Below the pieces are notes generated by a model. It was not told the DNA's origin, made no database searches, and was given only the letters and a program-made list of their open reading frames with translations. The position numbers and the translations under genes were made by a program. 64,000 bases of DNA from Saccharopolyspora gloriosae (GTDB taxonomy: Bacteria; Actinomycetota; Actinomycetes; Mycobacteriales; Pseudonocardiaceae). Shown in pieces: positions 1 to 8,330 of this stretch; positions within the stretch are counted from its first letter, which is position 1, and every line of letters begins with the position of its first letter. The DNA lies in contig NZ_CP059557.1 of the NCBI RefSeq assembly GCF_022828475.1, forward strand, positions 4,511,470 through 4,575,469. Direction: 5' to 3'.

Positions 1-254
1 AGTGCTCCGACCGGCCACCGCCTGCGGGCGGGCACGAGCGTCGCGGCGTAGACGGCGAGGAACACGGCGACGGGCAGCGGCAGCGGATCGCGAAGCACGA
101 ACGCCGGAGTGAGCAGGCCCTCCGCCAGCAGCAGCGCGAAGCACACGGACTCCAGCACGATCGTCCGGCGGGGTGCGGCGCGCACAGCAGCGACGATCCG
201 TTCCGCCTCGGCGGCCACGGCGGACGGATACCGCGCTGGTTTTTCCCTGGACAC
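1..254 (-). CDS. Membrane protein, N-terminal fragment (sensor-kinase-like?)
   Basis: On the minus strand an open frame begins at a GTG (252-254) and runs off the left edge of the window, giving about 84 residues. After a short charged N-terminus (VVSREKPARYPSAVAAEAER), two hydrophobic segments are separated by a short polar loop. The arrangement resembles the membrane input region of actinobacterial sensor histidine kinases, but no kinase motif lies inside the window, so the family is a guess. It is divergent from the CPBP protease gene, and the 140 bp between them must hold both promoters. The start could be a little further upstream. Confidence 0.5.
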   Translation of the reverse strand, partial: MSREKPARYPSAVAAEAERIVAAVRAAPRRTIVLESVCFALLLAEGLLTPAFVLRDPLPLPVAVFLAVYAATLVPARRRWPVGA

Positions 255-394
255 AACGACATTCTCACCGCACCCCGATCGGCCCGGTAGCGCCGGGTGG
301 CTCGGAAGGCGTGTCCGATCGGCCATCGGCAGTGGCCGCTCGGATGAAGACCGTTCCACGAGCGCACCTCTAATGTTGATCAGGACCGATCGAT

Positions 395-1312
395 GTGAGG
401 ACTCAGATGCTTCAAGAGCAACCACCCCGGGCCGACCAGGCGGAAGGCGTTCCGTACCACCTGTTGCAGCGCACGTCTCGGCATCGCTGGTGGCGCACCC
501 TAATCGGGTTCGGGCTGCTCACCGTGCTCGGCGGGTTCGCACTGATGGCGACGTTCGGCGCGTTGGCCGGGATCGCCGTGATGGCCGGATTCGAGATGGA
601 CGTGGACGGGTTCGCGGACCCGACGTGGGAACTCGCGGCGATGATGGCGTCCATTGCCGCGCTGCTGCCCGCCGTGCTGCTGGCCGCCCGGTGGGCGCAC
701 CGCCGCCCGGCCGGAACGCTGTCCAGTGTGGAAGGACGGTTGCGGTGGCGGTGGATGTGGCGCTGCGGGTGGTGGGCGCTGGCCGGTTTCGCCGCGGTCA
801 CGGCGTTCGGCCTGGCCCGAGGAGAATCACTGGACCTCAGCGGGTGGCCGGGTTGGCCGCACTACCTGCTGCTCGCGCTGATCACGCTGGCCGTGGTGCC
901 GTTCCAGGCCGCCGCCGAGGAGTACCTGTGCCGCGGATTCCTGTTGCAGGGCTTCGCTTCCTGGCTGCGCACCCCGTGGCCGGGCGCGGTGCTCACGGCA
1001 CTGCTGTTCGTGGCACTGCACGAGTACGACGATCCGCTGGTGATCGCCGACCTGTTCGTGTTCGCGATCGCGATGAGCTGGCTGACGATCCGCACCGGTG
1101 GCCTGGAGGCGGCCATCGCGCTGCACGTGGTGAACAACGTCGGCTCCGTGCTGATGGAGTCGACCCAGGGCGTTCCGGGAATGGAGCAGGCCGGTGATTA
1201 CTCGGCGTGGGAAGTCCTGCCGCTCACACTGCTCACGGTGCTCTACACCTGGTGGATCGACCGCCTCTCCCGCCGCGCCGGCCCGCCCCGGCGAGCCGAA
1301 AGTGCGGAGTGA
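395..1312 (+). CDS. CPBP-family intramembrane metalloprotease
   Basis: A 305-aa multi-spanning membrane protein of the CAAX protease/bacteriocin-processing (Abi, CPBP) family. The glutamate pair motif EEYLCR starts near residue 175, followed by an F-x3-H motif (FVALH) and a distal asparagine pair (HVVNN). These are the expected catalytic and metal-site motifs. Several hydrophobic helices surround them. The start is a GTG at 395; an in-frame ATG lies at 407. Such proteins act in the membrane as site-2-like proteases, and the substrate here is unknown. The gene stands alone and ends in an inverted repeat shared with the convergent SDR gene. Confidence 0.85.
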   Translation: MRTQMLQEQPPRADQAEGVPYHLLQRTSRHRWWRTLIGFGLLTVLGGFALMATFGALAGIAVMAGFEMDVDGFADPTWELAAMMASIAALLPAVLLAARWAHRRPAGTLSSVEGRLRWRWMWRCGWWALAGFAAVTAFGLARGESLDLSGWPGWPHYLLLALITLAVVPFQAAAEEYLCRGFLLQGFASWLRTPWPGAVLTALLFVALHEYDDPLVIADLFVFAIAMSWLTIRTGGLEAAIALHVVNNVGSVLMESTQGVPGMEQAGDYSAWEVLPLTLLTVLYTWWIDRLSRRAGPPRRAESAE

Positions 1313-1355
1313 ACGGCCCATTCGACCAAGCGGACTGGGCGAACGGGCCGTTCAC
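1309..1355. terminator. Inverted repeat between convergent genes
   Basis: Perfect 11-bp arms GTGAACGGCCC (1309-1319) and GGGCCGTTCAC (1345-1355) flank a 25-nt spacer, between the converging CPBP and SDR genes. The stop codon of the CPBP gene lies inside the left arm. It probably acts as a bidirectional terminator. The same GTGAACGGCCC word recurs at 11228 and 11286. Confidence 0.55.
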
Positions 1356-1380
1356 CCGGATCAGGTGCCCGGCGGTGGCG

Positions 1381-2175
1381 TCAGGAGAACTGGATGCCAC
1401 CGTCGATCATCACCGACTGCCCCGTCATGTAGTCCGAGTCGGGCGAGGCCAAGTAGGACACGAACTTCGCCACGTCCTCCGGCACCGAGACCCGGCCGAG
1501 GTGGATCAGCTCGGAGTACTTGTCGATCGCCGCGCCCTTGCGCAGCCCCTCGTTCTCCGCGAGCTTCTCGTCGATGTGGTCCCACATGGCGGTGCCCACG
1601 ATGCCGGGGCAGTAGGCGTTGACGGTGATGTCGTGCTGCGCCCACTCCATCGCCGCGGCCTGCGTCAGTCCGCGCACCGCCCACTTCGACGCCGAGTACG
1701 GCCCCAGCAGCGGGAACGGCCGGTACCCGACGATCGAACACGCCCCGATGATCTTGCCGCCGCCGCCTTGGGCGATCATCCGCTTGGCCGCGGCGGTGTA
1801 ACACAGGTGCACGCCGCGGAGGTTGATCGACATGAGGTGGTCGAACTCGTCGGGAGTGACCTCCAGCAGCGGTTTGACGTGCGCGATCCCGGCGTTCGCG
1901 ATCATCACGTCGAGCTTGCCGAGGTCCGTTGCGACCTGCTCGACCATCTCGTCCACGGCCACCGGGTCGGACACGTCGGCGAGCACCGTCGTGCTCCGGC
2001 GCCCGGCGGCCTCGATCTCGGCTGCGACGGCCTTGAGCGCCGCCTCGTTCGACGGGATGTCGTTGACCGCGACGTCCAGCCCGTCGGCGGCCAGCCGCAG
2101 CGCGATGCTCCGGCCGATGCCCTGTCCAGCTCCGGTGACCAGCGCGACCCGCGGCGTCGTTGCCTGTGCGGCCAT
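1381..2175 (-). CDS. SDR oxidoreductase, acetoin(diacetyl) reductase / 2,3-butanediol dehydrogenase-like
   Basis: A 264-aa classical short-chain dehydrogenase. It shows the Rossmann motif TGAGQGIG near residue 15, the NAG motif (IANAG), catalytic Ser in CSIVGYRP and Y-S-A-S-K. The C-terminal stretch (YCPGIVGTAMW, then SPDSDYMTGQSVMIDGG) is what I recall from the BudC/diacetyl reductase group. It therefore probably reduces diacetyl or acetoin, or a similar small alpha-hydroxyketone, with NADH in the cytoplasm. Start ATG at 2175. It is divergent from the malic enzyme gene, with a palindrome in the intergenic region. The substrate is an inference; other SDR substrates are possible. Confidence 0.8.
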   Translation of the reverse strand: MAAQATTPRVALVTGAGQGIGRSIALRLAADGLDVAVNDIPSNEAALKAVAAEIEAAGRRSTTVLADVSDPVAVDEMVEQVATDLGKLDVMIANAGIAHVKPLLEVTPDEFDHLMSINLRGVHLCYTAAAKRMIAQGGGGKIIGACSIVGYRPFPLLGPYSASKWAVRGLTQAAAMEWAQHDITVNAYCPGIVGTAMWDHIDEKLAENEGLRKGAAIDKYSELIHLGRVSVPEDVAKFVSYLASPDSDYMTGQSVMIDGGIQFS

Positions 2176-2260
2176 GAGGTGCCTCCCATTCGTGTGGCCC
2201 GGCTCACCCGAGCCGGTCAGGTCGAATGTTGCCGTCCGCGAACCTCACCACCAAGTTGCT

Positions 2261-2277
2261 TTGTCACATGCTGACAA
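2261..2277. promoter_or_regulatory. Operator-like palindrome upstream of the SDR gene
   Basis: TTGTCA-CATGC-TGACAA is a perfect 6-bp inverted repeat with a 5-nt spacer, about 86 bp upstream of the SDR start. It sits in the 369-bp divergent region between the SDR and malic enzyme genes (2176-2544), where I see no coding sequence. The size suits a GntR, MarR or TetR dimer; no regulator gene is adjacent. Confidence 0.35.
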
Positions 2278-2544
2278 CGCCCCGCGCACGGCCGCGCCAC
2301 CGGTCGGCCGAGCTCGACCACCGGGCGCAGGAACGTCCGCCGCGACCGCCCTGCCGATCGTGCGAGGCACACGTTCCGGGAGCGGCCCTGGACGTGCTCC
2401 TCACGGTTTGAGCGGACGCGTGGGAGGACTTAGCGTGGTTGGTGACGAAGCATCGTCCGTCCGCCGTGGGGCAGCGCTACCGCCCGTGGGCCATCCTTCG
2501 AAAGCCGTCCAGGCCTCGAGGTTCACGGCAGGAACGGAGGGACC

Positions 2545-4218
2545 GTGGGCCATGTTCCACCCGTGCTGTGCGACCCGCTGCGCAACCGCGGCACCGCTTT
2601 CACACCGGCCGAGCGCGCGGAGCTCGGCCTCACCGGTCAGTTGCCGTCGGCGGTGGAGACCCTCGACCAGCAAACGTCCCGGGCCTACGCCCAGTTGAAC
2701 CAGCAGCCCACGGACCTGGCGAAGTACATCTACCTGGACACGCTGCACGATCGCAACGAGACGCTGTACTTCAGGCTCCTGCTGGACCACCTGCCCGAGC
2801 TCCTGCCCGTGGTCTACGACCCGACGGTCGGCGAAGCGATCCAGCAGTGGAGCCGTGACTACCGTCGTTCCCGGGCGGTGTACCTGTCCATCGACAGGCC
2901 GAACGACGTCCGGGCCTCCTTCGAGAACCTCGGGCTGGGACCGGACGACGTCGACCTCATCGTCGTCTCAGACGCGCAGCAGATCCTGGGAATCGGCGAC
3001 TGGGGCGTCAACGGCACCGACATCTCCATCGGAAAGCTCGCCGTCTACACCGCCGCGGCCGGAATCCACCCGGGGCGGGTGATCGCGGTCAACCTCGACG
3101 TCGGCACCGACAACCAGATCCTGCTCAACGACCCGATGTACCTCGGCAACCGGCACGCCCGCGTGACCGGTGGGGCCTACGACGACTTCGTGGCGCTGTA
3201 CCTGTCCACCGTCGCCGAGCTGTTTCCGCGGGCGGTGCTGCACTTCGAGGACTTCGGTCCGTCCAACGCCCGGCGCATCCTGGTCGACAACGCGGCGAAC
3301 CACCGGATCTTCAACGACGACCTGCAGGGCACCGGGGCGATCGTGCTGGCCGCCGTCATCTCCGGGCTCAAGGTGACCGAGCAGTCCTTCGCCGAGCAGC
3401 GGCTCGTCGTCTTCGGCGCGGGCACCGCCGGCACCGGCATGGCCGACCAGATTTCGGCCGCCATGGTCCGGGGCGGTCTCACCTCGGAGCAGGCGAAGTC
3501 CCGGGTGTGGCTGATCGACGAAGACGGCTTGGTCGCGGACGACATGGACGGCCTGCCCGAGTACCAGTCCGCTTACGCCCGCCCGGCGGCGGAGGTGCGT
3601 GACTGGGAGCGCACCGGCGGGAAGATCGACCTGCTGACCGTCGTCCAGCGGGTCGAGCCGACGATCCTCATCGGCACCTCCACCGTCCACGGCGCGTTCA
3701 CCCAGGAGGTCGTGGAAGCACTCTGCGCCGGAGTGGACCGCCCGATCCTGTTGCCCTTGTCCAACCCCACCTCGCGCATCGAGGTGCTACCGGAGCAGGC
3801 GATCCCGTGGTCGAAGGGCAAGGCCCTCGTGGCCGCCGGTATCCCCGTCGACCCGGTCACCTACGACGGCACCACCTACACCATCGGACAGGCCAACAAC
3901 GCCCTGCTCTACCCGGGCCTCGGGCTGGGCACCATCGTGGCCGGTGCGGAGCACATCACCGACGGCATGCTGCTGGCCGCGGCGAACGCGGTGGCCGCCC
4001 AGGCCGACGTCGCCGAACCGGGCTCCTCGCTGCTGCCACCGGTGCGGAACCTGCGCGCCTCCTCGGCCGTCGTCGCCGTCGCGGTCGCCGAGGCGGCCGT
4101 CGAGGACGGCGTCGCCACCGCCGCACCCGACGATCTCGTCCGAACCGTCCACGACGCGATGTGGCAGCCCACCTACGAGGCACCGGCGACCGCAACGGAG
4201 CAGGAGAACGACCGCTGA
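2545..4218 (+). CDS. maeA: NAD-dependent malic enzyme
   Basis: A 557-aa malic enzyme of the long (E. coli MaeA-size) form, decarboxylating malate to pyruvate with NAD+. The N-terminal malic domain has RNRGTAFT near the start, then YDPTVGEAIQ and a metal/substrate region (HFEDFGPSNA, FNDDLQGTGA). The NAD-binding domain carries the dinucleotide motif GAGTAGTG. GTG start at 2545, preceded at good spacing by a GGAACGGAGG ribosome-binding site. It is a single gene, followed 52 bp later by the 3' end of the convergent aldehyde oxidoreductase operon. Its role is anaplerotic: linking the TCA cycle to pyruvate and supplying reducing power. Confidence 0.93.
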   Translation: MGHVPPVLCDPLRNRGTAFTPAERAELGLTGQLPSAVETLDQQTSRAYAQLNQQPTDLAKYIYLDTLHDRNETLYFRLLLDHLPELLPVVYDPTVGEAIQQWSRDYRRSRAVYLSIDRPNDVRASFENLGLGPDDVDLIVVSDAQQILGIGDWGVNGTDISIGKLAVYTAAAGIHPGRVIAVNLDVGTDNQILLNDPMYLGNRHARVTGGAYDDFVALYLSTVAELFPRAVLHFEDFGPSNARRILVDNAANHRIFNDDLQGTGAIVLAAVISGLKVTEQSFAEQRLVVFGAGTAGTGMADQISAAMVRGGLTSEQAKSRVWLIDEDGLVADDMDGLPEYQSAYARPAAEVRDWERTGGKIDLLTVVQRVEPTILIGTSTVHGAFTQEVVEALCAGVDRPILLPLSNPTSRIEVLPEQAIPWSKGKALVAAGIPVDPVTYDGTTYTIGQANNALLYPGLGLGTIVAGAEHITDGMLLAAANAVAAQADVAEPGSSLLPPVRNLRASSAVVAVAVAEAAVEDGVATAAPDDLVRTVHDAMWQPTYEAPATATEQENDR

Positions 4219-4270
4219 CCGAGGATCGGCCCTGGCCAGAGCAGACCCTCCCGACGCGACCGTCCGGGGC

Positions 4271-6361
4271 TCACCCGGTGGCGCGGATTCGATCGAGGGT
4301 GATCGGGAGGTCGCGGACTCGAGTACCGGTGGCGTGGTGGACGGCGTTGGCGATGGCTGCCGCCGTTCCGGTGGCGCCGATCTCGCCGATTCCCTTGACT
4401 CCGGCCGGGTTCAGGTCGTCGTCGTGTTCGTCGATCCAGTGGGCCTCGATGTCGCGGACGTCGGCGTTGGCGGCGATGTGGTAGCTCGCGAGGTCGGCGT
4501 TGACGAAGTCGCCGTGCACCGCGTCGATCTCGCCCTGTTCGAGCAGCGCCGTCGACAGGCCCATCACCATGCCGCCCAGCAGCTGCGAGCGCGCGGTCAA
4601 GGCGTTGACGATGCGTCCGGCGGCGAACACGCCGAGCAGCCGGTCCACCCGCACCTCGCCGCTGTCGGAGTCCACGCGGACCGCGGCGAACTGGGCGCCG
4701 AACGCGTGCCGCGCCAGCTCCGGCCTGCCCGCGACGTCCTCGGAGGTGTCCGCCGTCGCCTCCAGTCCACCGTCGGGGACGACGCCGCCGTGTTCGCCGA
4801 TGTCCTTCTGCAGCAACCGAATCGCCTTGATCATCGACCAGCTCCAGGACGCGGTGCCCGCCGAGCCGCCCGCGAACGGCGCCGGCCCGAACGCGCTGCG
4901 CCCGACCCGCACCGACACGTTCTCGCACGGCACGTCGAGCTCGTCCGCTGCCAGCTGCAGCAGCGCGGTGCGCGCCCCGGTGCCGATGTCCACGGCCGCG
5001 ATCCGGACGGTGAACGTGCCGTCCTCGTGAGCCAGCACCGTCGCCGAGGACGGCAGCGTGAAAGCGGGGAAACTGGAAGCCGCCACACCGGTGCCGAGCA
5101 GCCAGCGCCCTTCGCGACGCGCACCCGGGGTGCGATCGCGGCCGTCCCAGCCGAACCGCCGCGCCCCGTCCCGCAGGCAGGCCACCAGATTCCGGCTGCT
5201 GAACGGCAATCCCGACTCCGGTTCCGCCTCCGGGTCGTTGCGCGCCCGCAGCTCGATCGGGTCCAGGTCGAGTTCGTGAGCCAGCTCGTCCATCGCGGAC
5301 TCCAGGGCGAACAGGCCCGGCATCTCCCCCGGCGCCCGCATCGGTCCCGGAGTCGTCAGGTCGACCCGCTGGATGCGGTGGGACGTGCGCAAGTTCGACG
5401 TCCCGTACATCACGCGGCCGACGGTGGCCGCCTGCTCGATGAACTCCCCGTACCGCGAGGTGTGCGTGATCGACTCGTGGTCGACTGCGGTGAGCCCGCC
5501 CGCGCTGTCGGCGGCGAGCCGCACGTGCTGCACCGTGGGCGCGCGGTGCCCGGCGAGGCTGAACATCTGCTGCCGGGTGGCGGCCACCTTCACCGGCCGC
5601 CGCACCAGTTTCGCCGCGAGCCCGGCCAGCACCGGAATCGAGCGCGGGAACGCCTTCGCGCCGAATCCACCTCCGATGTGCTCGGCGATGACCCGGACTC
5701 CGCCGTCGGGCAGGCCGAACAACGCGGCGAACTCCACCGCCGACATCGCCGGTCCTTGGTCGGAGTTGTGCAGCGTGAGTTCCTCGTCGTCCCAGCGCGC
5801 GATGGTCGCGTAAGGCTCCAGCGAACTGGTGTGCTCGGCGGGCATCGAATACGTCGCGGCGATCCGGGCGGACGCCGACTCCCACGCCGCGTCCACGTCG
5901 CCCCGATCGGTGATCGACGGGTATCCGGCGTTGACCGTCGGCGTCGTTTCCAGTTCACCGTCCGGGTCGAGCACCGACTGGTGCGGCTGTTCCTCGTAGT
6001 CGACGCGCACCAGCGACGCCGCCTCCCGAGCCGCTTCCAGCGAGCTCGCGACCACGGCACCGATGATCTGCCCGCGGAACAGCACCTCGTGGTCCTGCAG
6101 AATCCAAGTCTCCGGGTTGGCGCCGCGCACCAGCCGCCCCGAGGCGCCCGGCTCCATCGCCGTCAGCACCTCCGGAACGGCCAGTGCCGCGCCGAGGTCC
6201 ATCGACCTGATCCGCCCGCGCGCGATGGTGGCGGTGACGGGCCAGGCGTAGGCGGAGTGCTCCATCCGCCACTCGTAGGAGTAGGTGGCCTGGCCGGTGA
6301 CCTTCGCCCGGCCTTCGCTGCGGCGCAGCCCGGTACCGACGGTGCGTTCGGAAGTGGTCAT
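4271..6361 (-). CDS. Aldehyde/xanthine oxidoreductase, molybdenum-cofactor subunit (PaoC-like)
   Basis: A 696-aa large subunit of a xanthine-oxidase-family molybdenum hydroxylase. It has the glycine-rich Moco motif (HIGGGFGAKAFPR) and, near the C-terminus, the GVKGIGEIG segment holding the catalytic glutamate. Start ATG at 6361, chosen because it overlaps the stop of the upstream FAD subunit by ATGA; the longer frame upstream is a read-in from that gene. It is the last gene of a three-gene operon (2Fe-2S, FAD, Moco), the same order as E. coli paoABC. The likely role is oxidation of aldehydes or aromatic aldehydes. No dedicated maturation (XdhC/PaoD) gene is seen nearby. Confidence 0.88.
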   Translation of the reverse strand: MTTSERTVGTGLRRSEGRAKVTGQATYSYEWRMEHSAYAWPVTATIARGRIRSMDLGAALAVPEVLTAMEPGASGRLVRGANPETWILQDHEVLFRGQIIGAVVASSLEAAREAASLVRVDYEEQPHQSVLDPDGELETTPTVNAGYPSITDRGDVDAAWESASARIAATYSMPAEHTSSLEPYATIARWDDEELTLHNSDQGPAMSAVEFAALFGLPDGGVRVIAEHIGGGFGAKAFPRSIPVLAGLAAKLVRRPVKVAATRQQMFSLAGHRAPTVQHVRLAADSAGGLTAVDHESITHTSRYGEFIEQAATVGRVMYGTSNLRTSHRIQRVDLTTPGPMRAPGEMPGLFALESAMDELAHELDLDPIELRARNDPEAEPESGLPFSSRNLVACLRDGARRFGWDGRDRTPGARREGRWLLGTGVAASSFPAFTLPSSATVLAHEDGTFTVRIAAVDIGTGARTALLQLAADELDVPCENVSVRVGRSAFGPAPFAGGSAGTASWSWSMIKAIRLLQKDIGEHGGVVPDGGLEATADTSEDVAGRPELARHAFGAQFAAVRVDSDSGEVRVDRLLGVFAAGRIVNALTARSQLLGGMVMGLSTALLEQGEIDAVHGDFVNADLASYHIAANADVRDIEAHWIDEHDDDLNPAGVKGIGEIGATGTAAAIANAVHHATGTRVRDLPITLDRIRATG

Positions 6362-7353
6362 CGCTCGATTTCCTCGTTGAGGTCGCGGACGACGGCGGCG
6401 AGCACGTCGGCGGCCAAGTCGATCTTGAATTCGTTGTGCGGCAGCGGCCGCGCCTCGGCGAACTCGGCGCGGCCCGCGGCGCGCAGCAGCTCCGCGTCGG
6501 GCCGCTGCCCCCGTAGCGCCCGTTCGACGGCCCGCGCCCGCCACGGTTTCGGTGCCACCCCGCCGAAGGCGACGCGCAGTTCGGCGAGGGAACCGTCAGC
6601 GTGCGCGGTCAGCGACACGGCGACGGACACGACGGCGAACGCGAACGACGCCCGGTCCCGGACCTTGCGGTACCGCGTCCGCGCCCCGGCAGGCGGCGCG
6701 GGCACCGACACGGCGGTGATCAGGTCGCCGGGTTCGAGGACCGTCTCGCGTTGCGGGGTGTCGCCGGGCAGCCGGTAGAAGTCGTCGAGCGAATAGCGCT
6801 GCTCGGAGCCGTCCGCGCGCCGCACGTGCACCGCCGCGTCCAGCGCGGCCAGCGCCACCGCCAGGTCGGACGGGTGCGCGGCCACGCAGGAGTCGGAGGT
6901 GCCGATCACCGCGAGGTCGCGGTGCGCTCCCTCGATCGCCGGGCAGCCCGAACCGGGTTCCCGCTTGTTGCAGGGCTTCGTCGTGTCCTGGAAGTAGCGG
7001 CAGCGGGTGCGCTGCACCAGGTTGCCCGCCGTCGTGGCCATCGACCGCACCTGCCCGGAGGCTCCGGCCAGCACCGCCTCCGCGAGCAGCGGGAACCTGC
7101 GGCGAATCTGCTCGTCCCCGGCCAGGTCGCTGTTGCGGACGCCCGCGCCGATGAGCACTCCGCCGTCGGCGTCGTGTTCGATCCGGTCCAGGCCGAGTTC
7201 GGTGACGTCGACCAAGGAGCTCGGGCGCAGCACGTCGAGCTTCATCAGGTCGACGAGGTTCGTGCCGCCGCCGAGCAGCATCGCGCCGGGTCGCTGCGCG
7301 GCCAGCGAGGCGGTGGCGACGTCGGTGGCGCGGGCATAGCTGAACGGCTTCAT
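6358..7353 (-). CDS. Aldehyde oxidoreductase, FAD-binding subunit with 4Fe-4S insert (PaoB-like)
   Basis: A 331-aa FAD-binding subunit of the CO-dehydrogenase-flavoprotein type. An FAD motif (MLLGGGTNLVDLMK) lies near residue 35. A cysteine-rich loop (CRYFQDTTKPCNKR, then GSGCPAI and TSDSCVA) matches the extra 4Fe-4S site known from PaoB rather than from ordinary XdhB. That identifies the complex as the PaoABC-like subgroup. Start ATG at 7353, overlapping the 2Fe-2S subunit gene by 4 bp; its own stop overlaps the Moco subunit start by 4 bp, so the three are translationally coupled. It passes electrons from Moco through the clusters to an acceptor. Confidence 0.88.
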   Translation of the reverse strand: MKPFSYARATDVATASLAAQRPGAMLLGGGTNLVDLMKLDVLRPSSLVDVTELGLDRIEHDADGGVLIGAGVRNSDLAGDEQIRRRFPLLAEAVLAGASGQVRSMATTAGNLVQRTRCRYFQDTTKPCNKREPGSGCPAIEGAHRDLAVIGTSDSCVAAHPSDLAVALAALDAAVHVRRADGSEQRYSLDDFYRLPGDTPQRETVLEPGDLITAVSVPAPPAGARTRYRKVRDRASFAFAVVSVAVSLTAHADGSLAELRVAFGGVAPKPWRARAVERALRGQRPDAELLRAAGRAEFAEARPLPHNEFKIDLAADVLAAVVRDLNEEIER

Positions 7354-7907
7354 CGGTGCGCCCCCACCGTCGAAGCGACGTCCAGAACGGCCTCGCGGAT
7401 GCCCGCGTAGGCGCCGCAGCGGCACAGGTTGCCGCTCAGCCGCTCCCGCACCTCCGCCTCGTCCAGGGCGGCCGCGTCGGGGACGCCGTCGGCGACATCG
7501 GCCGTGACGTGGCTCGGCCAGCCCCGGTCGGCTTCGGCGAGCGCGCCGATCGCCGAACAGATCTGCCCCGGAGTGCAGTAGCCGCATTGGAAACCGTCGC
7601 GTTCCAGGAACGCCCGCTGCATCGGGTGCAGCCCTTCGGCGGAGCCGGCTTCGGCGACGCCTTCGATGGTCACGACCTCGCGGCCTTCGGCGGCCACCGC
7701 CAGCAGCAGGCACCCGTTGGCCCTCCTGCCGTCGACGAGCACCGTGCAGGCACCGCATTGGCCGTGGTCGCAGCCCTTCTTCGCGCCGGTCAGCCCGGCG
7801 TGTTCCCGCAGCGCGTCGAGCAGCGTCACCCGGTTGTCAACGGTCATGGGCAGAGCTCGCCCGTTCACCTGAAGCACCAGGTCGGTCGTGGTGGGATCGC
7901 CGGTCAT
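7350..7907 (-). CDS. Aldehyde oxidoreductase, 2Fe-2S subunit (PaoA-like)
   Basis: A 185-aa small subunit with two [2Fe-2S] clusters. The plant-ferredoxin-like motif CDHGQCGACTVLVDGR lies near residue 50, and the second-cluster motif CGYCTPGQI plus CRCGAY is further on. It is the first gene of the operon. Start ATG at 7907; a longer frame to 7994 adds 29 residues with no homology feel. There is no twin-arginine signal in the chosen N-terminus, so unlike E. coli PaoA the enzyme is probably cytoplasmic, unless the upstream start is used. Confidence 0.88.
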   Translation of the reverse strand: MTGDPTTTDLVLQVNGRALPMTVDNRVTLLDALREHAGLTGAKKGCDHGQCGACTVLVDGRRANGCLLLAVAAEGREVVTIEGVAEAGSAEGLHPMQRAFLERDGFQCGYCTPGQICSAIGALAEADRGWPSHVTADVADGVPDAAALDEAEVRERLSGNLCRCGAYAGIREAVLDVASTVGAHR

Positions 7908-8090
7908 TCTCGGGTGCACTCCTCGCGAGCGCTCGCCGCCGTGTTCGACGGCGGCGAGTGTGGACAACGCGTCCCGGGGTGGGGACGTGCCCACTCTGCG
8001 GGGCGCCCGGCGGCGGTAACAGGGTCGAAATGTCCTAGGTTCACGACACCCACCCGCCGCGACCGGTCACGGTGACCCGGTAGGTTCGGG

Positions 8091-8317
8091 GGGCCGGCAG
8101 GTCCGTGCGGGGTGATCTTCCGAGCGGTGTCCTGTCAGCGGCGGAGCCGAGCAGTGGCCGGCCGAGCAGGACGACCGGTGGCCGGTTCTGGAGCGGCTTC
8201 CTCGTGAGGACGGCACTTTCCCCGTGCCGGTGGCCTGGGGAAATCGCTGACGCACCAGCCGGGGACGCAGCGAGGAGCCGCCGAGGTTCCGCCACCGACC
8301 CACTACGCGAGCCGTGC
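8091..8317. repeat. Dispersed palindromic repeat, copy 1 (degenerate)
   Basis: The 423 bp between the aldehyde oxidoreductase operon and the CobW gene (7908-8330) has no convincing gene. Its right half is a degenerate copy of the repeat also found at 10205, 18920 and 62116. Shared blocks include a GACGACC-like block, GAGCGGCTTCCTCGTGAGGA, a central GGGAAA, and CGAGGAGCCGCCGAGGTTCC. The arms CGGCTTCCTCG and CGAGGAGCCG can pair imperfectly. It sits upstream of two divergent operons here, so it is not simply a terminator. Confidence 0.55.
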
Positions 8318-8330
8318 TGAGAGGAATCCC

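Noticed and set aside
3944-6778. 944-codon open frame on the plus strand
   Set aside because: It lies antisense to the Moco and FAD subunit genes, is very rich in Arg/Pro/Gly/His and has no motifs. Such frames are common by chance at high G+C.
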